Of a stretch of DNA of 64,000 bases, positions 34,929-44,975 are shown piece by piece. Source of the stretch: a virus. The stretch's first letter is position 1, and every line of letters starts with the position of its first letter. Where the stretch lies: the IMG/VR virus record IMGVR_UViG_3300042544_002482, positions 29,593 to 93,592 of that record; one strand, written 5' to 3'. Below the pieces are notes generated by a model that saw only the letters and a list, made by a program, of their open reading frames with translations, was not told the DNA's origin and did no database searches. The position numbers were made by a program, and so were the translations under genes.

Positions 34929-37562
34929 TTAATAAAGACTACTAGCTGTATTTGTATAGGCGGTAGCTGAAACATACCTATCTTGGAACCCATATCCAAA
35001 TGATTGATGCCAATCTATATGTACCCCATGATATGAACCACCGCCCAATGCTAATATTAATGTTACATACCCATCAGATGAAACATACGCACCATACCAA
35101 ATTGTTCCAGTAGTTACTTGGTTATATATCGACCCACTCCAATTATGAAATGCTAAATTTCCTTCTCTGATGTATGCCGAACTATATGAATATAATTTAG
35201 CGGAAAACATAGACATTGTTGGTTGTGAATTATTACCTCCACCACCACCCCATAGAGTTGTTTTTAAATGTAGATATTGATAACCATCCCAACTATTGGT
35301 ACCTGATTGATACCAATTATAAATTGATCTATTTGATCTTACTGGTCCCTCAACACTTAATGTTGCCGAACTATAATTTCCAGTACCACCAACCGTTAAT
35401 TTATTAGTAAAATAAGCAGGTCCTGTTGGGGTTAATCTAAACCGTTCAGTTGGGGTTGTTCCACCCGCTTGTGTAAACCACCTAAAATTACCTCCTGTTG
35501 CAAAAGTTGCACCACCCACAATTTTAAAATCTATATTATCACTTGTCTCTCCTGGTCCAAGATTGTAAGTTGTACCTAAATAATTCATATAGGCATAAAA
35601 CTGTGTATTTGTACCTGCGTGAGTTGTAATTTCTCCAGCAACTTGTAGTTTATTTGTAACCGTGGTAAATCCAACTCCTAAATTACCATTTGATTTAATC
35701 ATTACAATACCTGAACCAGTTGAAGAATCAAATCTGATATCATTTGCAACTCCGGTGGAACCCATATGTATAACATTGGTACCCGAATCTTGACCTAAAA
35801 TCCAGTTTTGTGATGCTCCAGCCCTTATTGCAACATCTTGATTCATTAATATTGAACCTCCAGTTAAAACTGTTAATTTAGTTGATGTTTCGTTATCGCT
35901 CCAAAATTGTAATCCTGTTGCGGTTGCACCGATTTGCCAACTAGTACCTGTACTTGTTAATTGTAACCATCCAGTTACAGCACCACTTTGTAATTTTGCC
36001 AAAATACCATTAGACGGTGAGGCGTCATATAAATGTAATCTTTGTGTTGGTGATGATTGGTTTATACCAACAAATCCATTACCACTATCAATAACAATAT
36101 CACCACCTCTTGCTGAGTTATTTGCAATAATATATGTTTTACCATCTTGACCTTGTCCAAAATATGAACTATATGAACCACCAGCATTTACCCAGTTTCG
36201 TACCCTAATAAATGAACGTGTTCCTGAAGTGTAATCTCTATTTTCAAATTGTGCTATTGTGTAAAAGCTATTTGCAACATTTGATTGTACATCCAAATAA
36301 AAAGATGGATCTACATTGACACCTAAATAACCACTTGAATTTAGTGTTAATACTGTTGTACCAAATTTTCTAACAACTAATGAATTTGTACCACTATTTG
36401 CCACATCATACGTTATATACCCAGTACCATTATATCTAATATCACCAGATATTACACTGTTAAATGTTGGGTTTGATGTTGTTAATAACGCTTGATTTAT
36501 ATACGTTGAATATCCTGTTGTTCCTGTAAATGATATTTGCGCACTACCACTTACAGTACCCGATGGTAATTGTGCTGAACCAGATATTAAACCTGAAGGA
36601 AGTTGAGCAGAACCTGAAACAACACCTGACGGTAATTGAGCACTACCGCTCCATACACCACTCGCATTTAATACTTGTGAAGATCCCGAAACAATTCCAG
36701 AAGGGACATTTGATAAACCTGTATAAGATACTTGTGAACTACCCGAAACTAATCCTGAACCAGGGACACTAATACTACCACTTACCAATAAACTACCCGT
36801 AAATGCATGTGTATCACCTAACTCGTCTCCGAATTTTGTTGATCCTGAACGATATAAAATAGAACTACTAATAAAAGTTGTTCTTAACTCTTGTGTTTCG
36901 ATAAATCCTGTAACTGTTATACTACCTGAAACTGTTAACCCATCACCAAAAACAATATTGTTTCCGTCTGATGAACGAACTTTATTACCAGCATATATTT
37001 GTGTTGTGCCTTTTAAAGCAATAATACCTGTTGTTGGGTCCATTATCACATCACCACCTCCTGAAGTTGCTAATGTTATATTACCATCAGCACTTTGTAA
37101 TGTGATTGTGTCAGATCCAGCTTCTAATATTTTAAATGATTGTCCAGCATCTGTTGTGATTTGTAATTCTTGTGATGTAGAACCTAATACTTTAGTACCA
37201 TCAATATATAATGACCCAGAAGAAATGTAAATGTGTCTAAATTGATGTGTTGATGACCCTAAATCATAAGCATTTGTTACCGAAGGAATAATGGATCCAC
37301 TAATTGTTTGATTTCCAACAAAAATGTTACTGCCAGTTGTGGCATATGAACCAGTTACACCTTCAATTATATTTAATCTTGTTGTTACACTACTTGTAAA
37401 TGTATTTAACGAATGTGTCGCTGTCATAACATGACCCATCGTTGTATTCACTGATGAAGTATATGTATTCAGCGAAGATGTTGTTACTAACACATCTAAA
37501 TCAGCAACTGTATCACCATTTAAATTAAAACTACCTGTAATTTGAGGTCCGTCTATTCTCAT
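34929..37562 (-). CDS. Modular tail fibre protein
   Basis: An 877-aa fibre. It begins MRIDGPQITGSFNLNG with coiled-coil-like turns, carries the shared cassette at about 75-270 (YDLGSSTHQFRHIYISSGSL, FIETQELRTTFISSS), then a run of SGSAQLPSG units near 290-365. The C-terminal half is richer in globular-type sequence (YLDVQSNVANSFYTIAQFEN, QRLHLYDASPSNG, GAYVSSDGYVTLILALGGG) and ends HQSFGYGFQDRYVSATAYTN. No S74 domain. The start overlaps the 1262-aa fibre gene by 4 bases, which couples the two. Confidence 0.88.
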   Translation of the reverse strand: MRIDGPQITGSFNLNGDTVADLDVLVTTSSLNTYTSSVNTTMGHVMTATHSLNTFTSSVTTRLNIIEGVTGSYATTGSNIFVGNQTISGSIIPSVTNAYDLGSSTHQFRHIYISSGSLYIDGTKVLGSTSQELQITTDAGQSFKILEAGSDTITLQSADGNITLATSGGGDVIMDPTTGIIALKGTTQIYAGNKVRSSDGNNIVFGDGLTVSGSITVTGFIETQELRTTFISSSILYRSGSTKFGDELGDTHAFTGSLLVSGSISVPGSGLVSGSSQVSYTGLSNVPSGIVSGSSQVLNASGVWSGSAQLPSGVVSGSAQLPSGLISGSAQLPSGTVSGSAQISFTGTTGYSTYINQALLTTSNPTFNSVISGDIRYNGTGYITYDVANSGTNSLVVRKFGTTVLTLNSSGYLGVNVDPSFYLDVQSNVANSFYTIAQFENRDYTSGTRSFIRVRNWVNAGGSYSSYFGQGQDGKTYIIANNSARGGDIVIDSGNGFVGINQSSPTQRLHLYDASPSNGILAKLQSGAVTGWLQLTSTGTSWQIGATATGLQFWSDNETSTKLTVLTGGSILMNQDVAIRAGASQNWILGQDSGTNVIHMGSTGVANDIRFDSSTGSGIVMIKSNGNLGVGFTTVTNKLQVAGEITTHAGTNTQFYAYMNYLGTTYNLGPGETSDNIDFKIVGGATFATGGNFRWFTQAGGTTPTERFRLTPTGPAYFTNKLTVGGTGNYSSATLSVEGPVRSNRSIYNWYQSGTNSWDGYQYLHLKTTLWGGGGGNNSQPTMSMFSAKLYSYSSAYIREGNLAFHNWSGSIYNQVTTGTIWYGAYVSSDGYVTLILALGGGSYHGVHIDWHQSFGYGFQDRYVSATAYTNTASSLY
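36750..37345. repeat. Shared fibre cassette, copy 3
   Basis: Third copy of the roughly 580-base cassette, in the 877-aa fibre gene. Boundaries are approximate. Confidence 0.8.
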
Positions 37563-40500
37563 TTCTTCTTATTTTTATTTTCTAATTTAGTAACTCTCTT
37601 AGTTAATTCTTTAATCCCCTCAACTAATAATGCGTTTACTTTAGCGTAGTCTAATAATTTAATTTCCTCTTCTTTACCACCTAATAACATTGTTCTTTTA
37701 GAAATTAATTCGGGTTGTACTTCATAAACTTCATCAGCTAACATACCGATTTGTTTTGTTCTATCATCACTATACTCCTCTAACCAATTGAATGTATAAC
37801 CATTTAATTTTTCAATCTTATCTAACGCACCTTCAATTCTAATTAAATCTGTTTTTAATTTCTTATCAGACGTTGTGTTGAAAGTATCCGCATCAACATC
37901 ACCCGTAACAACCAATGAACCTGTGATTCCAATGTTATATTGTGTGTTATAGAATGAACCTGTTTGATTGAATATGGATGTACTTCTTGGTCCACCTAAT
38001 GTGATAATTGCATTACCACTTGTTGGTGTTGCAAAATCAATTTGAACTCTATTGTTTGAAACTGCCTTTACTTTTTGTGGAATTAATTGTTCATCATTTG
38101 AATCATAAACATCAATATTTGGATATTTGTAATTTAAATTGTGATCAATAACCCACGAACCTGTTGCAGATGTTGCGGTGAATAAAAATCTATCCGCAGT
38201 TGCTGTTGTTATACCACCAACAGATACCAATGCATATCCATATTCAGGTGTTGCAAATGTTACTTGTGTTGTATTGACATCAATTGATGTGACATCAGCA
38301 GGTAACATTACTTTATTTGTTGAACCATCATAAACTGTTACGTTCGGATAGTTGTAATTTAAATTGTGTGTAATATTCCATGTTGTGGAACCAGTTGTTT
38401 GTGTAAACAAAAATCTTGAACTACCAACATTTGCACTTGATATATCTAATGAACCTGATATTACAACACTACCCGTTACAGATAAATTACCGTTTATATT
38501 TTCATTACCAACAAATGCATTACTACCTGTTGTTGCGTAACTTCCTGTTTTATTTATTAATAATGACAGTTTAGTGTCTTGCGCATAATCGTTAAGTTCT
38601 AACGCACCAACCCTTGTATTAAAAGATGATGAAATTGTTGTGAATGAACCTGTATCTAAAAATCCTAATCCACTAATTTGTGAACTTCCACTAACAATAC
38701 CATCTGGTTTGTTTGCAATATTATCCCAAGTTGTTTGTGTGATACTTCCACTAAGAACATATCTTGTGTCATATGAACCTGTTAATTGTTCTGAACCAGA
38801 AACAATACCATTCGGTATTCCTGTTAATCCCGAATATGTTATTTGTGAAGAACTAGAAACGATACCTGATGGAATTCCTGTTAATCCCGAATATGTTATT
38901 TGTGAACTACCCGAAATTAGAGTTGGTTTATTAATTAACCCAGAGAAATCAAAAGCCCCAGTTATTGAATTGGCAACCAAATCACCCGCAACTGTTATCG
39001 TTGTTCCAGTTTCAGATATGATAGATACGTCAATATGGTCTCCACCAACTGACTTAACAATTCTACCATTTATCAAGTTTGGTTCATCACCTAAAGACCC
39101 AGAATTTCTTGGTCCTGAAAGTAACATACCACCAGAATAAGAACTACCACTAGCGTTTTGATAAACCCAATGGTTATGTAAACTATCCCATGCTAATGAT
39201 GCTGTGGCATTTGAACTACCACTATCATAAACTTTTATTCCACCAAATCTTTCGGCGGGTTCAAATACATTTACACTTATGAATGAAGCACTTACAGCTA
39301 AATTTGATGATGTTACATATACAAGTGATGATGAACCTAATACTGTTAAATTTTGTGTAATTGTTAAACTACCTGTAACCGCGTAATCACCATTTAAATT
39401 TTTACTATTAACCCATACACTACCACTCTTAACCAATAAGTCACCGTATGATAAATTGGTTGTGGTATCATATACATCGTGTGATTCACCCAATTCTGAT
39501 CCGTTATCTACACGAACATATATTGAACCCTGATTTTGTTGAACTCTTAATACTTCACCAAGCCTAACACCGTGATTTGGCGCCACGGGATATGATGTAG
39601 TAAATGTTCCATTAGCACCTAAAAATAGTAACTGTCCTGCGGTCATTCCACTAGTATTAACACCAAGTAAAACACCTTCAGTAATTACCGAACCAAAACT
39701 ATCATTTGGAATGTCTTCAACCGCAACACCTAAAGTATTTGCGGATTGTCCTTCAGTTAAAAATGATGCAACACCAATTAATGGATTATCACCAACCGAA
39801 CCTACAATTCTAACAACGGTTCCCTTATTAATTTGGGTACCTGACATATTTTTACAATATACATCCGTCCGTTGTGCTCTAAAAGCAAAAGACGCTGTTG
39901 GTACTTGTTGTGAACCACTATATGTTTCAAGAACATCAAGTCTTGAATCTAATGAGCTAGATACTGTTGTATACGATGAGGTAAAAGAATTAAAATCACT
40001 TCTAATACTACCGCTTGCGGTTTCAAGTGAATCTAATCTACCATTTTGTGTATTGTTAATTGAAGCAACACTAGAACTTAAATTATCAATTGAACTTGAT
40101 AATGAAGAACTTAAACTTGTTATTGTACTTGTTAATCCGCTAGTTATTGTTGCAACAGATGAACTAAACGTTGAGTAACCTGTTGTACCCGTTAAGTCTA
40201 CCTGAATTGATCCAGATATTAATCCACTCGGTTTGTTTGCAATATTATCCCAAGTTGTTTGTGTGATTGATCCACTTAACACATAACGAGTGTCATAAGA
40301 CCCCGTTAATTGTTCACTGCCAGAAACAATACCATTCGGTATTCCTGTTAAACCACTATAAATAATTTGTGAACTACCACTAACTAATCCTTCTATTGTA
40401 TTTACCGAACCACTTAACAGGTGTCCACCTCTCGATACACTAACGTGACCACTAACGGGAACACTAAAATAAACTTTAATTTGATTTGTGTTTACGGATT

Positions 40501-41347
40501 CAATTCTATTTGGAAATATTATATTTCTATTTGAGTCCCATATTGTTACATCGGGATAATCTGTACCTAAATTATGATTAACAGTCCACAAATTTGAATT
40601 TATAAATTCTTGTGTTGTTCCATTACCACCACCAAGAGAAGCAATAACTCTACCTGTTTGTGGACTTGGGAAAATAATTTCAGCAAGGTCTTCATCAATT
40701 GCCCTTATTTGACTTGGAATAACAACAAGACCGTTACTATCAAAAACTTGAAATATTGGATATTGTTGTCCGGAATTATGAGCAAAACTCCATGTTGAGG
40801 CAGCACTTGTAACTTCTAAAGAACTATATGAACCTATTGCTGAACCACCTCCTCCACCAGCATTAAGTGCAAATGCCGCAGTTGCCGCAAATGAAGCACT
40901 TAAAACGGTCATTGATCCTGTTTGTGATGTTAAAACAACACTAGAAGAAAAGTTATTAATAGAATCTAATGAACTTGTAATATTATTTATTCTATTATCA
41001 AAAGACCCACTAATAGTCACTAAATTAGTAACACCGCTTAATGGAATATTAATTAAATTACTACCATCTCCCCATATTTGACTACCACTAATATAATTGG
41101 TGGAATATAAAGACCCTGTAATTGTTTGATTTCCATCTAAATTGAAACTACCACTAATATTAACTGAACCTGTATTAACCGTGTTTGTTGAGATTAATTC
41201 CTCAACTGATGGTCCGAGAGAACCGGATTTAGACATATAAACCTTACCGTCAGTAGTGTTTAATGCTAATTCCCCTAATTGTAAATTTGAGTTAGTGGGT
41301 TTTTGACCGGATACACTACTCCTACGCAGTTTTACTATTTGTGACAT
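37559..41347 (-). CDS. Long tail fibre with C-terminal S74 chaperone domain
   Basis: A 1262-aa protein. The N-terminus QIVKLRRSSVSGQKPTN and GELALNTTDGKVYMS matches the attachment-type N-terminal domain of phage fibres. The rod contains SGSSQ repeats, coiled-coil stretches and an internal duplication of VSGSEQLTGSYDTRYVLSG. Repeated 50-60-residue beta units include TGSTTWNITHNLNYNYPNV and TGSWVIDHNLNYKYPNI. The last 103 residues are an S74 intramolecular chaperone: SDKKLKTDL (Ser about 1160), GYTFNWLEEY, KQIGMLADEV, YAKVNALLVEGIKEL. In known relatives this domain trimerises the fibre and then cleaves itself off before the catalytic Ser. Confidence 0.93.
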   Translation of the reverse strand: MSQIVKLRRSSVSGQKPTNSNLQLGELALNTTDGKVYMSKSGSLGPSVEELISTNTVNTGSVNISGSFNLDGNQTITGSLYSTNYISGSQIWGDGSNLINIPLSGVTNLVTISGSFDNRINNITSSLDSINNFSSSVVLTSQTGSMTVLSASFAATAAFALNAGGGGGSAIGSYSSLEVTSAASTWSFAHNSGQQYPIFQVFDSNGLVVIPSQIRAIDEDLAEIIFPSPQTGRVIASLGGGNGTTQEFINSNLWTVNHNLGTDYPDVTIWDSNRNIIFPNRIESVNTNQIKVYFSVPVSGHVSVSRGGHLLSGSVNTIEGLVSGSSQIIYSGLTGIPNGIVSGSEQLTGSYDTRYVLSGSITQTTWDNIANKPSGLISGSIQVDLTGTTGYSTFSSSVATITSGLTSTITSLSSSLSSSIDNLSSSVASINNTQNGRLDSLETASGSIRSDFNSFTSSYTTVSSSLDSRLDVLETYSGSQQVPTASFAFRAQRTDVYCKNMSGTQINKGTVVRIVGSVGDNPLIGVASFLTEGQSANTLGVAVEDIPNDSFGSVITEGVLLGVNTSGMTAGQLLFLGANGTFTTSYPVAPNHGVRLGEVLRVQQNQGSIYVRVDNGSELGESHDVYDTTTNLSYGDLLVKSGSVWVNSKNLNGDYAVTGSLTITQNLTVLGSSSLVYVTSSNLAVSASFISVNVFEPAERFGGIKVYDSGSSNATASLAWDSLHNHWVYQNASGSSYSGGMLLSGPRNSGSLGDEPNLINGRIVKSVGGDHIDVSIISETGTTITVAGDLVANSITGAFDFSGLINKPTLISGSSQITYSGLTGIPSGIVSSSSQITYSGLTGIPNGIVSGSEQLTGSYDTRYVLSGSITQTTWDNIANKPDGIVSGSSQISGLGFLDTGSFTTISSSFNTRVGALELNDYAQDTKLSLLINKTGSYATTGSNAFVGNENINGNLSVTGSVVISGSLDISSANVGSSRFLFTQTTGSTTWNITHNLNYNYPNVTVYDGSTNKVMLPADVTSIDVNTTQVTFATPEYGYALVSVGGITTATADRFLFTATSATGSWVIDHNLNYKYPNIDVYDSNDEQLIPQKVKAVSNNRVQIDFATPTSGNAIITLGGPRSTSIFNQTGSFYNTQYNIGITGSLVVTGDVDADTFNTTSDKKLKTDLIRIEGALDKIEKLNGYTFNWLEEYSDDRTKQIGMLADEVYEVQPELISKRTMLLGGKEEEIKLLDYAKVNALLVEGIKELTKRVTKLENKNKKK
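38817..38906. repeat. 57-base direct repeat in a fibre gene
   Basis: A 57-base unit starting ATTCCTGTTAATCCCGAATA on the plus strand occurs twice in tandem, the second copy partial. It encodes a 19-residue SGSSQITYSGLTGIP unit. The spacing keeps the frame. Confidence 0.75.
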
Positions 41348-41412
41348 ATATATGTTCTCTCCTATGTTTTGTGGTATATACCACGGTTAATTTTAATCTA
41401 TGTAGATCTTAT

Positions 41413-41420
41413 TATAAATA
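41413..41420 (-). promoter_or_regulatory. Candidate phage promoter motif TATTTATA
   Basis: Coding strand GTGTATTTATAAT, 65 bases upstream of the 1262-aa fibre start and just downstream of a terminator hairpin. Being cut off from readthrough, it is a good promoter candidate. Confidence 0.55.
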
Positions 41421-41444
41421 CACAAAACTTTTAATTAAATAAAC

Positions 41445-41470
41445 AAAAAAAGGGAACTTTTTGAGTTCCC
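41445..41470 (-). terminator. Intrinsic terminator after the 781-aa gene
   Basis: On the coding strand GGGAAC and GTTCCC pair around an 8-base loop, followed by seven T residues. It lies 23 bases after the stop of 41493-43838. Confidence 0.85.
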
Positions 41471-41492
41471 CTTATTTTTATTTGTAATTTAT

Positions 41493-43838
41493 TTAGTATG
41501 TCCCACCATCAATTACCGTTGAGAAAACCAATCCTCCACCTGTGTGTTTATATCCTAAAATACCGTCCATAACATCTTCTGTTTCTGTTGTTGTAACAAA
41601 ACCAACCACGTTACTTGAGTTTCTGAATAAAATTGCTGAGGTTTTAGTTCCATTGTCTGTTCCACCTGAATAACTTAATGTAAAGTTACCAGATACCATT
41701 GTATCACCATTACCAGAATCAACTGTAAATTTGTTTGTGTTGAATGATAAGGTCGTTCCAGAATATCTCAATAAACTATCACCCATTGTATTTGGACCAG
41801 TCGCTATTGGAAAATATGTGTCAGTTAAACTTGTTTCTGAACCATATGCTGCGGCCGTTGTTCCAATAAATTTACTTGACAACCCGCTAGATGAAACAAA
41901 CATCCAATAGTCATTTTGTGAATCCCAAACCATTGAAGCCGAAACACCTGAAGACCCCGAATCAATAACTTCAAAACCAGCGTAACGTTGGAATGGAGAA
42001 TATGCATTCAATCTAATGATGTTATCGTCTAATTCAATTGTTTGTGATTGAATGATTACATTTGTTGATGAACCTAAAACTTCTAGATTACCAGAAATAT
42101 ATAGATTTGATTGTAATTGTGTATTTCCTGTTACGGTTAGAACACCATTTACAGTTAAATCACCGTTGTTTGTTAAACCATTTGTTGTTAATGAACCTGA
42201 TGTTCTAACATCCCCATCGGAGTTGTCCACTTCAAATAATCCACCACCAACTTTTAAAGTTGTACCATTATATGTTAATCCACTATAGTCAATTAAAGCT
42301 CCACCTAAACCAACACCCACAATTCTATCCTGTGTCAAATCTTCAACAACCGAAGATGAAACTGTTGCAATTCCATCAACGTTAATAGTTGATTTGAATT
42401 GTGCAGAACCTGTAACATCTAACGTTGAGTTCATTCCAACAGCACCTTTTAATTCTGATGTGGAGTTTACTTGTAATGTTGATTTTAATGTTGCCGAACC
42501 TGTAACATCTAATGTTGAGTTAATCCCTGTTGCCCCTTGAACCTCTAATGTTGAACTTAATGTAGATGAACCAGTAACATTTAATGAAGAACTAATAAGT
42601 ACACCGTTCACACCAACAATTGTTGCTGTCTGTAACGAATCGTCTATTTTTAAGTAATTGGTGTCGTCACCAAAGAAACTTAATCCACCATTAGATTTAA
42701 TGTGTGTGTCGACTGTTGATGTATTATAAATTTCAAAATGTCTTGAATCATTCTTATCTGCCTTTAGATATAATGACCCCGTACCTTGAATGTTAGTTAC
42801 TTCAATCGCTCCCGAAACATTTAAATTACCGTTATCAAAAGTTATACCACTGTAATCAGTTAATAAACCTTGAGCTCCTACAACAACCAATCTTTTTTCT
42901 GTTAATTGATCGTTATATATTGAACCACTAATAACCGTAATATCTCCACCATTACCTAAGTATGTACTACCACTTACAGATAAATCTTCTAAAACCCCTA
43001 AGTCTGTAAAGTTTACTTGTCTTGCTTCTAACGTATCCACATATGCAGTTCCACTAACATGAAGATTTCTCCAATTCTTTGATGAAGAACCTAAGTCAAA
43101 TGAATTATGTACGTCAGGAACAATTGATGAACTTACCTCACCACCGAATTGGATAATGTCAGTATTCGCATCTCCAATTGTAATGTTACCACCTAAAACA
43201 ATGTTACCTGTGATGTCGGCGTTACCACTTAATCGTAAGTTTGAACCTGTAATATCACCTGATACATTTAATGCTCCAGTGATTTCGGTATTAACGTTAA
43301 TTCTTAAACCATTTGCTTGTGAAATAGACGCAGTTGCACTACCGTCAGAAATTCTATTTAATTCCAAACCAGTGATTCCACTTGCTGGGATATCATAAAG
43401 TCCAATACCACTACCAGTAAACGAACCTGAAATGTTTTTAATATTTGCGGTTGTACCTGTGATATTATTTATTGTTACACCTGAAATAAGGTTACCCTCA
43501 ATGTTACCTGTCAGATCAAGTCTAGTGTTACCACCCGCACCGTCATTATTCAATATGTATAACGATTCGTTACCACTTGCGTAGAATGGTGTACCATCTA
43601 AAATGGAACCATATGAACCTGCGGTTATTGTTGGGGCAGTAGCACCTTGATAAACCTTCGATACCGATTTAAATGCTCCCGCAACGCCTTCATCTGTACC
43701 ATTTGGTGAACCGATGAAAACGAATGGTCCGTTTAGGTCTGAAATTGATCCTGAGGCGATAATGAATTCGGCGTTTCTAGCTGTTAAAGACTTAACTCCC
43801 GATAATTGACCTCTTCTGTGTTTAATTATTTGTGCCAT
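41493..43838 (-). CDS. Tail fibre / virion structural protein
   Basis: A 781-aa protein. The N-terminus MAQIIKHRRGQLSGVKSLTARNAE matches the attachment domain seen at the starts of marine-phage fibres. Two triple-repeat sections (INSTLDVTGSATLKSTLQV and similar) run through residues about 415-500. The remainder is SGS/TGS-rich with DVHNSFDLGSSSKNWRNLHVSG near 240. The C-terminal part (RYAGFEVIDSGSSGVSASMVWDSQNDYW; ILFRNSSNVVGFVTTTE) is related to segments of the 1262-aa and 243-aa proteins. It probably forms a proximal fibre part. A terminator follows it. Confidence 0.87.
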   Translation of the reverse strand: MAQIIKHRRGQLSGVKSLTARNAEFIIASGSISDLNGPFVFIGSPNGTDEGVAGAFKSVSKVYQGATAPTITAGSYGSILDGTPFYASGNESLYILNNDGAGGNTRLDLTGNIEGNLISGVTINNITGTTANIKNISGSFTGSGIGLYDIPASGITGLELNRISDGSATASISQANGLRINVNTEITGALNVSGDITGSNLRLSGNADITGNIVLGGNITIGDANTDIIQFGGEVSSSIVPDVHNSFDLGSSSKNWRNLHVSGTAYVDTLEARQVNFTDLGVLEDLSVSGSTYLGNGGDITVISGSIYNDQLTEKRLVVVGAQGLLTDYSGITFDNGNLNVSGAIEVTNIQGTGSLYLKADKNDSRHFEIYNTSTVDTHIKSNGGLSFFGDDTNYLKIDDSLQTATIVGVNGVLISSSLNVTGSSTLSSTLEVQGATGINSTLDVTGSATLKSTLQVNSTSELKGAVGMNSTLDVTGSAQFKSTINVDGIATVSSSVVEDLTQDRIVGVGLGGALIDYSGLTYNGTTLKVGGGLFEVDNSDGDVRTSGSLTTNGLTNNGDLTVNGVLTVTGNTQLQSNLYISGNLEVLGSSTNVIIQSQTIELDDNIIRLNAYSPFQRYAGFEVIDSGSSGVSASMVWDSQNDYWMFVSSSGLSSKFIGTTAAAYGSETSLTDTYFPIATGPNTMGDSLLRYSGTTLSFNTNKFTVDSGNGDTMVSGNFTLSYSGGTDNGTKTSAILFRNSSNVVGFVTTTETEDVMDGILGYKHTGGGLVFSTVIDGGTY

Positions 43839-43863
43839 CTTGTGTTATTATCTGTTTTATTTA

Positions 43864-43871
43864 TATAAATA
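43864..43871 (-). promoter_or_regulatory. Candidate phage promoter motif TATTTATA
   Basis: Coding strand AGTATTTATATAAA, 25 bases upstream of the ATG at 43838, in the gap after the 243-aa gene. Confidence 0.5.
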
Positions 43872-43883
43872 CTTTATTTTTAA

Positions 43884-44615
43884 TTAGAAAAACCCACCCA
43901 AATCAATTACCGCATTACTACTAACGTCAGATAGTGTCCCAAGTCCCTGAATTGCTAAGGATGCCGACACTATATGACTATTTATTTGATTTTTAACGAT
44001 ACTCATAGCACCAGAAACGACTAACGATTCTGCATTGTGGTCTGAAGTTTGAACTAAAGTGGTTTTACCTTCAACAATTAAGTCACCTTTAATTCTCATT
44101 GAACCAGTAACTTGTAAATCTTGACTAGCGGCGTAGAATGACCCCGTTTGTCTCCATATACCGATTTCATTTACGGCTGTGGATACTGAACTTGAAAAAT
44201 TACTGAATTGTGTATCTTGGATGAATCCTTCTTCATTACCTAAAGGTCCACCAATCCATCTATCGTTTAAGGTGTCCCAAAGTAATGAACCTGATATTTG
44301 ATTGGGTGCGGTTGGGTCTTTAATTAATAAACCTCCGAATGCTCCCATAGTACCATTCAACTCAACAATGTTATCACCTATGGTAACAACATTTGAATCG
44401 ATAGCCGTTGTACTACCTTTAACCGTTAAGTTACCACCAATAACAACGTCACCTGTGGTGTCTAAACTACCTGTTAATATTAATGAACCAGATATCCCAA
44501 AATTTTTGGTATATACCGCCTCAAAGGGATATTCAGCACTTGCAAGAGTAACTAACGAACCCGAAGGAACGTTTGAAGTGTCAATCTGTAACCAATTTAT
44601 CTGTTGTAATGCCAT
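43884..44615 (-). CDS. Short fibre / virion structural protein
   Basis: A 243-aa protein starting MALQQINWLQIDTSNVPSGS. It contains fibre-like strands: LILTGSLDTTGDVVIGGNLTVKGS, ISGSLLWDTLNDRWIGGPLG and TGSMRIKGDLIVEGKTTLVQ. The GGLLIKDPTAPNQISGSLLWDT segment aligns with GFEVIDSGSSGVSASMVWDS of the 781-aa protein, so they are related. It has no chaperone domain and is the first gene of the fibre region in transcription order. It may cap or anchor the larger fibres; this is inferred. Confidence 0.85.
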   Translation of the reverse strand: MALQQINWLQIDTSNVPSGSLVTLASAEYPFEAVYTKNFGISGSLILTGSLDTTGDVVIGGNLTVKGSTTAIDSNVVTIGDNIVELNGTMGAFGGLLIKDPTAPNQISGSLLWDTLNDRWIGGPLGNEEGFIQDTQFSNFSSSVSTAVNEIGIWRQTGSFYAASQDLQVTGSMRIKGDLIVEGKTTLVQTSDHNAESLVVSGAMSIVKNQINSHIVSASLAIQGLGTLSDVSSNAVIDLGGFF

Positions 44616-44635
44616 TTAGAAAGTAAAGTCTTTTA

Positions 44636-44643
44636 CATAAATA
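44636..44643 (-). promoter_or_regulatory. Candidate phage promoter motif, variant TATTTATG
   Basis: Coding strand AGTATTTATGTAA, 20 bases upstream of the ATG at 44615 and downstream of a terminator. One base differs from the octamer. Confidence 0.45.
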
Positions 44644-44666
44644 CTTTTTATTTCAGTTGTCAGCAT

Positions 44667-44697
44667 AAAAAAAGGGAATTTTAGTTCCCTTTTTTAA
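44667..44697 (-). terminator. Intrinsic terminator after the glutaredoxin-like gene
   Basis: GGGAA and TTCCC form a stem with A/T extension. Seven T residues follow on the coding strand. The hairpin lies just past the stop of 44699-44971 and separates the redox genes from the fibre region. Confidence 0.85.
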
Positions 44698-44698
44698 A

Positions 44699-44971
44699 TT
44701 ACAGATAAATTTTTATTTTTTCGAGTAGTTCTTCTTGACTTTTAAAGTCTCTACTCGGCACAAAAACAGGTCCGTCATCGGTTTCACCTTTCTTAATGAA
44801 AACCGTTGGTAACACATTAAGTCCTGTTTGTTTCACAACTTGGTCCCAAATTTCTCTATTTGAATTAATTTCTAAATCGGTAAATGGAATTCCCAACTCG
44901 TTAAGTTTTTCTTTTAACGTTCTGCAATGTCCACAACCTAAGAGACTAAATATAAAAATTTGATTGTCCAT
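44699..44971 (-). CDS. Glutaredoxin-like protein
   Basis: A 90-aa thioredoxin-fold protein. The active site is CGHC at 13-16 in place of the common CPYC, and the cis-proline loop VLPTVFI is at 53-59, with Pro55. The size and LEINSNREIWDQVVKQTG segment fit glutaredoxin. Phage glutaredoxins usually reduce ribonucleotide reductase or maintain reduced thiols for the phage; no reductase gene is in this window. It lies 4 bases after the thioredoxin gene, so the two are expressed together, and a terminator follows. Confidence 0.92.
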   Translation of the reverse strand: MDNQIFIFSLLGCGHCRTLKEKLNELGIPFTDLEINSNREIWDQVVKQTGLNVLPTVFIKKGETDDGPVFVPSRDFKSQEELLEKIKIYL

Positions 44972-44975
44972 AAAA

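Noticed and set aside
24157-41000. Long plus-strand open frames opposite the fibre genes, such as 24534-25181, 39711-40178 and 38640-39140
   Set aside because: They mirror the biased Ser/Gly/Thr codons of the real fibre genes on the minus strand. Their products lack domains and have repetitive compositions expected of antisense shadows.
22400-41347. Regularly spaced SGSSQ coding repeats considered as a CRISPR array or DNA regulatory repeat
   Set aside because: Repeats are degenerate at DNA level, in frame with fibre proteins, and have no constant repeat-spacer structure.
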